From the NCBI GenBank assembly GCA_019192545.1, contig JAHCMI010000028.1:32147-96146 (forward strand): 64,000 bases of DNA, written 5' to 3'. Every line of letters starts with the position of its first letter. Position 1 is the first letter of the stretch. The notes under the pieces were generated by a model. That model did not search any database. It was not told the DNA's origin and worked only from the letters and a program-made list of their open reading frames with translations. The translations under genes were made by a program, and so were the position numbers. Shown piece after piece: positions 45,342-53,444 of this stretch. The stretch comes from Rivularia sp. MS3 (lineage in GTDB: Bacteria; Cyanobacteriota; Cyanobacteriia; Cyanobacteriales; Nostocaceae).

Positions 45342-46058
45342 GTGGATGAACAACTTCAACAATTGATTGAGGAAGTGTCTCGTTACGAAGAAGGTACCCC
45401 ACAAAGACAAAAAGCTTTAAATAAGTTGCTGATAATTGTTCAACAACTTCCTGGAATTTACAAATCTTACCATCAAGATTATTTAGAAGCTTTAAACAAA
45501 ACATGGGATTGGTTTTGTCGGAGTATTGATAAATTTGAACCTAATCCCAATAAATCTTTGCAAGACAGTTTAGTAATATGGATTAATGGTTATTTAAAGT
45601 GGCGTGTAAAAGATATATACAATCCTCCTACTGATAAGCAGCCTACCGTTAGTTTAGATGAACCGATAATTAACGCAGAAGGGCAGAAAACTACCAGAAA
45701 AGACCAATTATCGGATTCTAAATATACACCAGATTCTTCAAATCGCAGTAACACTTTAGACCTGTTAGATGTAAAAATTGCTGACATTCAGAGAAATAAA
45801 CGCCGAAAATTAGCAGAAGATATTACCCAATTCATCGAAGAAGATCCAACATGCGAATTAAGACGCTGTTGTACGAGAGTAAATGCAGAATGTAACTGTC
45901 AATTTCTAGCAAAGCAATTATTGCTGGCAAACCCGTCTCATAAAATTGCCGATATTGCCAGAGAATTAAATGTAAGCAACCAAACCATATATTCTCACTG
46001 GAGAAGAATATGCTTACCTCTACTTCAAAAAATTGGTGTGAACTTAAGGATTGATTAA
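45342..46058 (+). CDS. Sigma-70-like (region 4 type) regulator
   Basis: 238 residues. The N-terminal half is helical with WDWFCRSIDKF and SLVIWINGYLKWRVKDIY, resembling sigma region 2 of ECF-like factors. A linker includes TVSLDEPI, and a Cys-rich stretch CELRRCCTRVNAECNC follows. The C-terminus KIADIARELNVSNQTIYSHWRRICLPLLQKI is a region-4 helix-turn-helix. The GTG at 45342 is the only early start; AGGAG adjoins it unusually closely. Its stop overlaps the DUF1822 start (TAATG), so the two are coupled. Confidence 0.7.
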   Translation: MDEQLQQLIEEVSRYEEGTPQRQKALNKLLIIVQQLPGIYKSYHQDYLEALNKTWDWFCRSIDKFEPNPNKSLQDSLVIWINGYLKWRVKDIYNPPTDKQPTVSLDEPIINAEGQKTTRKDQLSDSKYTPDSSNRSNTLDLLDVKIADIQRNKRRKLAEDITQFIEEDPTCELRRCCTRVNAECNCQFLAKQLLLANPSHKIADIARELNVSNQTIYSHWRRICLPLLQKIGVNLRID

Positions 46059-47002
46059 TGAATAGCGCGCAACCAAATTATTTACAGGTTTCTCTGGGGA
46101 AAGATGCTCATCAAAAGGCTGAAAATTTTGCAGCAGAGCAAGATTCTGTAGAAAAGGGCAAACAAGTATATTTAAATACTTTGGCAGTTTATGCCGTTAA
46201 TAATTATTTAAAATGGTTGAAGGTGGAAACGGCGTTGCATCGAAGCGATAGCTGGGATTGGAGAATTAGGACATTTTTCGATGTAGCAGATTTAATGCTG
46301 GAAGATGTGGGAAAAATAGAGTGTCGTCCCCTGTTGCCCGGTGAGGATGCTGTGGTTTTGCCCCAAGAAGTAACCCAAGAGCGAATTGGTTATTTGGCTG
46401 TTAGGTTTTCAGAGCAGTTAGATTTTGTTGAAATACTAGGTTTTGCTCCTGCAAGAGCGATAATTGGACATTCAGAAGTAATTGAAATAAATAAACTGCA
46501 ATCCCTTGATGTTTTGATTGACATCATAAATCAACGCAAAAGTTTGGTTAATTTATATCAGTGGTTTGAAGGAATATTTAATCGAGGTTGGCAATCTCCA
46601 GAATTAGTTTTTGCTGATGGTTTCAGAAGTCTAAAAATGCGCCATCGATACAGAAGCGCTGCTACTGTTACCCGTCAGGATAATAATTATGCAACAAATT
46701 CAATTAGCCGCGCCAAAGTGGTTGATGTTGGCAGGCAGATAATATTGTTAATAGAATTAACGCCAACAAACAGTGCAGTTTTTGATATCAGGTTGCGAGT
46801 TTATCCGGCTGAAGATACGGTTCATTTACCAAGCGATTTGCAGTTAACTATTTTTGATGAATCTGGCAATGCTTGTATGCAAGCTCAATCAGAAGCTGCT
46901 GATGATTGGATGCAGTTAGAGTTTGATTGCCAGCACGAAGAAAAATTTAGCGTAGAATTAAAGTTAGGAGCAGCAAGTATTGCTGAAGAGTTTGTAGTTT
47001 AA
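46058..47002 (+). CDS. DUF1822 family protein
   Basis: 314 residues of a cyanobacterial family without known function. Recognised from QVYLNTLAVYAVNNYLKWLKVET, ECRPLLPGED and the tryptophan-rich VNLYQWFEGIFNRGWQSPE; the C-terminal half is a beta-rich segment (ILLIELTPTNSAVFDIRLRVY). It starts inside the upstream stop codon. DUF1822 genes typically sit beside sigma-like and CHAT genes, as here, so it is probably an adaptor or substrate in that system (inference). Confidence 0.78.
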   Translation: MNSAQPNYLQVSLGKDAHQKAENFAAEQDSVEKGKQVYLNTLAVYAVNNYLKWLKVETALHRSDSWDWRIRTFFDVADLMLEDVGKIECRPLLPGEDAVVLPQEVTQERIGYLAVRFSEQLDFVEILGFAPARAIIGHSEVIEINKLQSLDVLIDIINQRKSLVNLYQWFEGIFNRGWQSPELVFADGFRSLKMRHRYRSAATVTRQDNNYATNSISRAKVVDVGRQIILLIELTPTNSAVFDIRLRVYPAEDTVHLPSDLQLTIFDESGNACMQAQSEAADDWMQLEFDCQHEEKFSVELKLGAASIAEEFVV

Positions 47003-47068
47003 ATAAAGTGACTTTATATTTATATTTAAGGTTTTGGATTATCTTCTTGTAATAAAAAATTGGGACAA

Positions 47069-47138
47069 TTTTAGATTTAAATTTTTAGATTTGAGTTTTT
47101 AGATTTAAAGTTTTAGATTTAAAGTTTTAGATTTAAAT
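47069..47138. repeat. Five 14-bp tandem repeats
   Basis: Head-to-tail units TTTTAGATTTAAAT, TTTTAGATTTGAGT, TTTTAGATTTAAAG (twice) and TTTTAGATTTAAAT, between the DUF1822 and CHAT-PstS genes. They may vary in copy number and alter the 251-bp spacer. Confidence 0.85.
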
Positions 47139-47253
47139 TATCCCTAAAAAAGTTCAAGGCTTATTTTCAATCTAAAATCTGTCTGGAAAAAATTGAGGGG
47201 AAACATCTACCATCAACTTTTCGCAAAATCCAAAATTAATCAATTTATATATT

Positions 47254-49473
47254 ATGGTAATTGTTAAACTTAAAATCAGGGAAAGTAAAGAAGGATTTCA
47301 GGTAGATTTAACTGCCAGAGAATTATACATTGAAACTGAAGGTTATCTACCTCCTCTACCACCCAAACTAGAAACATCTTTTAATAACTGGCAGCTAGCT
47401 TATCGCGATATTGATGCAGTGCGCTCGGTTTTTACTTCTACTCAAGTTCGTCTGACTCCTAAGAATATTATTAATCATTCCAGTGCCGAATATACAACCT
47501 CGGTAAAAGACAGTTTAAATCAATGGCTTAACTCTGGCGATTCAAAATGGTTGCCAGTGCGGGATAGATTAATTGCTATTGCCCAGCAATTGCATCACCG
47601 TAATGAAGAAATTCGCGTCATTATAGATGCAAAAGATGTTAAATTACGTCGTCTTCCTTGGCAAGAATGGAATTTATTTGAAGAACATTATCCCCAGGTA
47701 GAAATTGCTTTAAGTGCGGCAAAAAATACTTTTAAGCAAACGAAATATGCACTTCCGCAAAGCTCAAAAATTAGAGTACTAGTTGCTGTTGGTAGAAGCG
47801 ACGGTATTAATACTCAAGAAGATTTAGAAGTAATTAAAGAGTTAGAACAACATGGTGCGGAAGTTGTCTGTTTGATACAGCCTAACCGTAAACAATTGTG
47901 TGAAGCTTTATGGGATGAGCGGGGATATCATATTTTTATATTTACAGGGCATAGCGGCAGTCAAGAAAACGGACATATCGGCTGGATTGAACTCAACGAT
48001 ACAGATAGTTTGAGTATCGAAGAATTCAAAGAAGCTTTGAAACAAGCTATAAATAAAGGATTGCAGTTAGCGATATTTAATTCTTGCGATGGTTTGGGGT
48101 TAGCTTCGCAATTAGCGCAGCTACATCTATCTCGCTGTATTGTGATGAGAGAGCCTGTACCAGATAAAGTTGCTGTAGAATTTTTAAAGTACTTTTTCCA
48201 AGAATTTACTCGCAATCAATCGCTTTCTACAGCTTTAAATAAAGCCCGCAAAAGGTTAGAACATTTCAATTTAGATTATCCCGGTGCAATTTGGCTGCCG
48301 ACAATTTGTATTGCACCAAATATTAAATCATTAACTTGGCAATCGCTGAATGCAGAAAATACTCCTCAACCAGTAATTACTGAAAAACAAGATGAATCAA
48401 AACCGAATACAAATAAAAAATTCAATTTATTAGCTTCATTTGGCGTAATTGGTTTAGTTATTAGTTTTAGTGTTGTTATAGTTAATAATTTATTTTCCGA
48501 GTCTTCTAAGAAAGCATTAGTTAATGACTCACCAGTAACAACCGAAAATAAGAAATTACAATTTAATTCGATAAACGTTCCTTCAGGAAAATTTAGGTAT
48601 GGAGGTAGCACTACCTGGGCACCTATTACTCAGTTATTTCACAAAAAAATTAATCAAGTTTATCCTCAATTTCAACTCGAATATAGGCAGCGGCAAAAAG
48701 AAGCTCCTGGTACCGGTACCGGCGTTCAAATGCTTTTAAATAAAGAAATAGATTTTTCACTGTCTTCTCGTAATTTAACTACTAACGAACGAGAAGAAGC
48801 TAAAAAACGAGGTTTTAACTTAAAAAAAGTTCCGATAGCTATTGATGCAATTGCAGTAGCTGTCAACCATAATTTAAATATTGATGAATTGACATTAAAA
48901 GAGCTAGAAGGAATTTATACCGGTGAAATTCGTAATTGGCAAGAATTAGGTGGCCCAAATTTACTAATAAAGCCCTATTCTCGAAGTCAAAAAGCAGGAG
49001 GGACTGTAGAATTTTTCTATGGTAATGTTTTAAGAGGCGAGAATTTTAGTAACAGTTTAGAAAATGTTCGCGATACAACGCAAGGTATTCGTAAAGTATC
49101 GCAAAATCCAGGAGGAATTTACTACGGCTCGGCTTCAGAAATTGTCAATCAATGCAGTGTAAAAGCTGTCAAGTTAGGAAATACAAAAGATAATATGATT
49201 GCTCCCTACAAACAACCATTAATTTCTCCTCCCGACTGCAAGCAAAAACCGAATCAAGTCGATATTGATAAGCTATCTAGCAACGATGAATATCCGATTA
49301 CCAGAACATTATATATAATTTATAAGCACAGTAGTATTAATCCCGACCCCGATTTGAAAGAAGATTTTAAGTTAGCACAAGCTAAAAAAGCTGTTGAAGC
49401 TTACACTAAATTAATCAAAACAGATGAAGGAAAACAGCTTATAAAAGAAGCCGGTTTTCTGCCAGTTAATTAA
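47254..49473 (+). CDS. CHAT protease - membrane helix - PstS-like phosphate-binding fusion
   Basis: 739 residues in three parts. Residues 1-165 form an unassigned lead domain. Residues about 170-365 are a CHAT (caspase-like) domain with the catalytic pair His233 in FTGHSGS and Cys278 in FNSCDGLGLA. Residues about 394-415 form a single membrane helix (ASFGVIGLVISFSVVIV). Residues about 440-735 are a PstS-type solute-binding domain: YGGSTTWAP, APGTGTGVQMLL, KEIDFSLSSRNL, IAIDAIAVAVNHNL and IYTGEIRNWQELGG. The likely topology is a cytoplasmic protease with a periplasmic phosphate sensor. It follows sigma-like and DUF1822 genes and converges on the next gene with 25 bp between stops. Confidence 0.85.
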   Translation: MVIVKLKIRESKEGFQVDLTARELYIETEGYLPPLPPKLETSFNNWQLAYRDIDAVRSVFTSTQVRLTPKNIINHSSAEYTTSVKDSLNQWLNSGDSKWLPVRDRLIAIAQQLHHRNEEIRVIIDAKDVKLRRLPWQEWNLFEEHYPQVEIALSAAKNTFKQTKYALPQSSKIRVLVAVGRSDGINTQEDLEVIKELEQHGAEVVCLIQPNRKQLCEALWDERGYHIFIFTGHSGSQENGHIGWIELNDTDSLSIEEFKEALKQAINKGLQLAIFNSCDGLGLASQLAQLHLSRCIVMREPVPDKVAVEFLKYFFQEFTRNQSLSTALNKARKRLEHFNLDYPGAIWLPTICIAPNIKSLTWQSLNAENTPQPVITEKQDESKPNTNKKFNLLASFGVIGLVISFSVVIVNNLFSESSKKALVNDSPVTTENKKLQFNSINVPSGKFRYGGSTTWAPITQLFHKKINQVYPQFQLEYRQRQKEAPGTGTGVQMLLNKEIDFSLSSRNLTTNEREEAKKRGFNLKKVPIAIDAIAVAVNHNLNIDELTLKELEGIYTGEIRNWQELGGPNLLIKPYSRSQKAGGTVEFFYGNVLRGENFSNSLENVRDTTQGIRKVSQNPGGIYYGSASEIVNQCSVKAVKLGNTKDNMIAPYKQPLISPPDCKQKPNQVDIDKLSSNDEYPITRTLYIIYKHSSINPDPDLKEDFKLAQAKKAVEAYTKLIKTDEGKQLIKEAGFLPVN

Positions 49474-49498
49474 TGTTAATTACTAATGACCGAATATT

Positions 49499-50131
49499 TT
49501 AATTGAATGCAATTTCGCTGGGATTTTCTTGAATTTTCCTCTCTAATTTAAAAGAATTGAAAAATTGATTGGCATCTCCAGCTTTATGATTAGAAATATC
49601 TAATATATACAATCTTTGCCCAACTAAAAATAACCTGCTCTTAGCAATGATTTTCTGATTGTCATGTTGATATTCGACTTCTATACCCGGATATTTCCCC
49701 AATCTAATATTCTTTTGGTTAATAAACTTAACTTGGGCACCTAGAAAATATTTTAAAAATTGATGATAAACTTCACTAAGCGGTGAGTTACTCAAATCAT
49801 TATTATAATCAACGTAACCAACTATATAAGAGCTTTTTTTCGTATCAGTATAATAAATAGTTATAGAATACTCTTCACTCTCGGAATTTAGATTAGTAAC
49901 AGATGTACTAGGGACGAAAATAGAAAAATTCCCCTTGTTAGAATAAAATTTCTTCCATCCAGAAGTTGCTACTACAGAATTACCAGTATCTAGTTGGGAA
50001 AAAAGCGAGAAAAATTCAGCTTGCGCTGTCAATAATTGTGGGGGAGAAAATGCAATTGCTGTATTAAGCTTAAGAATATATGCCACTATTCCTAACCCAA
50101 GCATGATGAAGCTTACTGATAATCTATTCAT
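49499..50131 (-). CDS. Exported protein of unknown function
   Basis: 210 residues with an N-terminal hydrophobic segment (SVSFIMLGLGIVAYILKL) that looks like a signal peptide or anchor. The mature part has WKKFYSNKGNFSIFVPSTSV, then a mixed alpha/beta domain (LGKYPGIEVEYQHDNQKIIA, RLYILDISN), a pattern seen in small cyanobacterial exported proteins of PsbP-like size. No family assigned. Convergent with the CHAT-PstS gene. Confidence 0.6.
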   Translation of the reverse strand: MNRLSVSFIMLGLGIVAYILKLNTAIAFSPPQLLTAQAEFFSLFSQLDTGNSVVATSGWKKFYSNKGNFSIFVPSTSVTNLNSESEEYSITIYYTDTKKSSYIVGYVDYNNDLSNSPLSEVYHQFLKYFLGAQVKFINQKNIRLGKYPGIEVEYQHDNQKIIAKSRLFLVGQRLYILDISNHKAGDANQFFNSFKLERKIQENPSEIAFN

Positions 50132-50735
50132 ATTGATGTCTCCTGTGATACTGGGAAAAAACTTGGCATAAATCCTAATACAGCTAAAATCAATTCAAAT
50201 CACTACGATTATTAAAATTCACCTGTAGGATTTGTATTTACATATCAGCATATTTAGAATTTTTACGAAAAATCCCTAGAAATTAACCTATTAAACACTA
50301 AGTATCGTAAAGAAGAGTAATTCTTTAGTAATTGGTATTCTATCTAGAAAAAGTGTCAAAAGTTTTGCTGTACAATTATTAATACAGCTATTTACCAACA
50401 TGTATTAATAATTTTCATATTGTCCTCTATTCCTTTTGTTCAAAGACTTTGTTAGCATACTCAGCAGTGAAGAAGTATACAGTTATAATCAAGAAATTGA
50501 ACTTAGATTAGAGAATAAATTTATACAAAATATTAAATTTAATATCTTGCCCTATTTTTATAAAGCCCGAATACCACGGGAATCAAAATCCGAAGCTGAT
50601 AACTAACGTCTGGCACCAGTGGAAAAACCCGATTTTTTCTGAGTTTCTTTAAGCTTGTTGAGAATAGCGCAGTTTATAAGATTTATTTCAAATCTTGCAG
50701 CAATCGTAAAAACCACCTTGGAATAAATTTTTAGT
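50132..50735. other. AT-rich intergenic region, no gene seen
   Basis: About 600 bp upstream of the exported-protein gene with no convincing ORF, RNA gene or strong hairpin. It grades into repeat sequence from 50736. Confidence 0.4.
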
Positions 50736-50916
50736 ACTCCGCCACATAAGTAATAAGGAGTTAATCATTGTTCGTTATTTTTATTTATAAGCCATTAAGC
50801 GAACCTGAAAACCCTTCTAGTACGCCGAGGGCACAAAGGAAAAGAATATAGAGAACTAATTGGATTAATTATAAAGTTGATGTACCCCGTAAAATTAATC
50901 TGGTGGAGTACTTGTA

Positions 50917-51003
50917 CTTCACCACAAAAGTTATGAGGGCACCGATTTAGTCCTCCTAAGAGGACTTTTGCTATGAGACAGGGGTTTTCAACCCCTGATG
51001 GAT
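50917..51003 (+). repeat. Double-hairpin dispersed repeat, copy B
   Basis: ACTTCACCACAAAAGTTATG leads to the hairpin AGTCCTCCTAAGAGGACT (50949), spacer TTTGCTATGAGAC and second hairpin AGGGGTTTTCAACCCCT. A partial copy of the left part (TACTCCGCCACATAAGTAAT) is at about 50735. Nearly identical to copy C at 53181-53268. Confidence 0.8.
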
Positions 51004-51045
51004 TGGATGCATAATTTACGAAATATGCACGAAATATGCACTTAA

Positions 51046-51735
51046 TTAATCAATCAAACCTTCTTCTCTAGCTCTAATATGAGTAATAACCCGAAGATTT
51101 TTCCCTTGATGCTTTAATTCATCAACATTAATGTTCAAAACTTCTTGTAACTTGAACCAATAATGACGCACCATTCGCTCCGAAACACAGATATGTGCAG
51201 CAATTGCTTTATCTTGCAATCCTTCTTCAAATGCAAGATTAAGCAGTCTCAACCACTCTGGTTTTAGCTCTAATCCAGCGTTAATTGCTTTAATATCTTT
51301 AGTATGAGTCCATCCATGTAAAGTCCATTTAACTCTATTTAATGTTTCCTGAATAGAAAGACATTTATCTGCAACTACAAAACCCGATGGATGTCGATCA
51401 ATTTCCGCTTTGATTCTTACCAAACTATTAATAAAAGTACTTTGTACAAGAATGTTACTATCGGGACATTTTTTTAATAATTCTTTAATCAACTGTATTC
51501 CGCTATTAATTTTGATTGTCTCCCCAATATCCCTTGCAACATAGATATCGGTTATCACCAAATCTGGCTTAACTATTGCAATTTGATGTAAAGCTTTTTC
51601 TACAGTTGTTGCAGTATAGATTTGAGCATCTGGGTAAAAGGAACTTAAAATCTCTAGCGTTGCATTCAAAAATATTTCGTAACTATCAATTAACAAAATT
51701 GTTGGTGATACTGTTGTTTGTAAATTTATGCTCAT
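51046..51735 (-). CDS. Response regulator with receiver and HTH domains
   Basis: 229 residues. The receiver domain holds LLIDSYE with the first acidic residue and the phosphoacceptor Asp63 in LVITDIYV. The C-terminal part (LNLAFEEGLQDKAIAAHICV, then SERMVRHYWFKLQEVLNI) is a LuxR-like DNA-binding helix-turn-helix. No histidine kinase gene is nearby. The gene is flanked by long non-coding, repeat-bearing regions. Confidence 0.8.
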   Translation of the reverse strand: MSINLQTTVSPTILLIDSYEIFLNATLEILSSFYPDAQIYTATTVEKALHQIAIVKPDLVITDIYVARDIGETIKINSGIQLIKELLKKCPDSNILVQSTFINSLVRIKAEIDRHPSGFVVADKCLSIQETLNRVKWTLHGWTHTKDIKAINAGLELKPEWLRLLNLAFEEGLQDKAIAAHICVSERMVRHYWFKLQEVLNINVDELKHQGKNLRVITHIRAREEGLID

Positions 51736-52351
51736 AGCTAATTTTCCAAATTGATATAACTTGTCTGCTGTAAATTTTTGTGCGAGTACCTATACAAGTT
51801 TGTGTCTGTATTAAATTACTGTAGATTATGTACTGTTGAAATTTTTTACTATCGCCAGATGCTTCCGGAGTTTACCAAATTCTTTCAGGTAAACAGAATC
51901 TACTCACTGATAGTAAAAGCAAAGCCATTGGAGTACTAGAAAGCATTTACCTGAATTACCGACTGCCCCAAATATATATTTTCTGTAAAATATTTGCTGA
52001 TGCTATGTTTTCTGTACATCCTCACTTAAACTCTGCTTATTTTATAATATAACTCGGTAATTATGCTTTATATAGCTATATATGATTCATTGTACATTAA
52101 GTTTCAGTAAAAATCCGTAAAACTCCGAAAAACTCCTTTAATTAGACGTATTGACGGTATATCAAGTATTTAGAGCTTTCGGTTTTCAAGGGTTTGGGCA
52201 AGCTATTTAAGTTTTTATACCTTTAACTTCTATATAAACAGCAGAATGTCTCACCGGCAATAAAATAATTTGAGTAATTTAATATAGGCGATCGCGCCGT
52301 GTAATTAGGAGTGTAACGGAGTATGAGGAAACAATATTTTCTCTAATAAAA
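51736..52351. other. Intergenic region, no gene seen
   Basis: About 600 bp of AT-rich DNA upstream of the response regulator, containing one HIP1-like site (GCGATCGCGCC near 52287). No ORF or repeat stands out. Confidence 0.4.
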
Positions 52352-52388
52352 AACACGCAGGAAGAAATTTGATTTCGACCTGCGTGTT
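52352..52388 (-). terminator. Rho-independent terminator of the outer-membrane protein gene
   Basis: A perfect 10-bp stem, AACACGCAGG with CCTGCGTGTT. On the minus strand it is followed by TTTTTATTAG. It lies about 105 bp after the stop of the minus-strand gene at 52494. Confidence 0.8.
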
Positions 52389-52493
52389 ATTTATGCTTTA
52401 TATTTTATGCAATAAGTATTTTAAGTGAAATAGGACTTATGCACTTGCTAACAATTTCTCATGGCTTAAGATGTGCTTCCCTCCGATAAATAC

Positions 52494-52970
52494 TTAGAAA
52501 CGGTAACCAAGCCCAATACCAAAACCTGCATCAGCGTCATCATCTAAAGGAACGATTAAATCACCGAAAGCTACTACATTAGTAGCAATTTCGGTTTCTG
52601 CACCTGCATTCAAAAACGCAGTAGAATCGCCGCTACCGAAAGTTAAGCCAGCACCGGCGTAAGCATTCGCTTTGTCGCCGATAGGTAAATCGTATGTAAC
52701 AGCAGGCTGGAAAAATGTTTCAGTATCGCCATTACCATCTATCACGGCTATGCTACCGCGCACGGAAATAGGTAATTTAGGATAATCATATCGTCCGTAA
52801 ACGCCAAGGCTACTGATTCCGCTTCCAGTCTGGAAACTACCACCAACGTAATGTCCTTCCAAACCCTTTTCAGACTGTGCGCTAGCAGACAAAGCAGAGA
52901 CAAAAGTTACAGCACAAGCAATGGAGGAGATAGCAGAAATTTTTGCCGCAGACTTAAAAAACTGACGCAT
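52494..52970 (-). CDS. Small outer-membrane beta-barrel protein
   Basis: 158 residues. A signal peptide (AAKISAISSIACAVTFVSAL, then SASAQ) precedes alternating beta strands rich in Gly and aromatics (YVGGSFQTGSG, LGVYGRYDYPKLP, YAGAGLTFGSG), ending GIGLGYRF with the terminal Phe expected of an outer-membrane barrel. Eight short strands fit a small OmpA/W-like barrel. It has its own terminator and repeats upstream. Function unknown. Confidence 0.75.
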   Translation of the reverse strand: MRQFFKSAAKISAISSIACAVTFVSALSASAQSEKGLEGHYVGGSFQTGSGISSLGVYGRYDYPKLPISVRGSIAVIDGNGDTETFFQPAVTYDLPIGDKANAYAGAGLTFGSGDSTAFLNAGAETEIATNVVAFGDLIVPLDDDADAGFGIGLGYRF

Positions 52971-53180
52971 GATATCACCTATGTATAAACACTAACTAAT
53001 CGTAAGATTTATTCGGATTTCAAAAGATTCGAGCAAAAGATATTGCCACAGAAGTTTTTACTCCGAGTGTTTAGAATATTAGCTCAGTATTTTTTCTAGT
53101 GTCGGTATGGAAAATAACTTATGAGACATATTTTTTTGATTCTTAAATCATCTAACTAAAAGGCTTTACTTGAGTATTAG

Positions 53181-53268
53181 TACTCCGCCACATAAGTTAT
53201 AAAGGGTACTAACTTAGTCCTCTTAAGAGGACTTTTGCTATGAGACAGGGGTTTTCAACCCCTGACGG
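53181..53268 (+). repeat. Double-hairpin dispersed repeat, copy C
   Basis: ACTCCGCCACATAAGTTATA, then hairpin AGTCCTCTTAAGAGGACT (53216), spacer TTTGCTATGAGAC, second hairpin AGGGGTTTTCAACCCCT and GACGG. Only a few bases differ from copy B over the last 50 bp. Confidence 0.8.
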
Positions 53269-53351
53269 ATTAGATGCACAGCCCGCTTTCATTAATGCGG
53301 TGGAAACAATTTCTAAGTAATCTAAAGATTTGAAAGTAAGCAAGCTGTAAA

Positions 53352-53395
53352 TAAAAAATAGCACTAGGCTAAGAAAGATTCTTAACTAAGTGCTA
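53352..53395 (-). terminator. Rho-independent terminator of the RTX gene
   Basis: A long imperfect stem (TAGCACT at 53359 with AGTGCTA at the other end, plus inner pairing of CTAAGAA with TTCTTA). On the minus strand it is followed by TTTTTTATTTA. It lies about 50 bp after the RTX stop codon at 53445. T-richness on the other side may make it bidirectional. Confidence 0.8.
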
Positions 53396-53444
53396 ATTTT
53401 ATTTTATTTAGGTAGATTAAACAAAAGCCTCTGAAATACTCGTT

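Noticed and set aside
51019..51040. Doubled CGAAATATGCA near the response-regulator stop
   Set aside because: An 11-bp duplication this short in AT-rich DNA is not enough to call a site or element.
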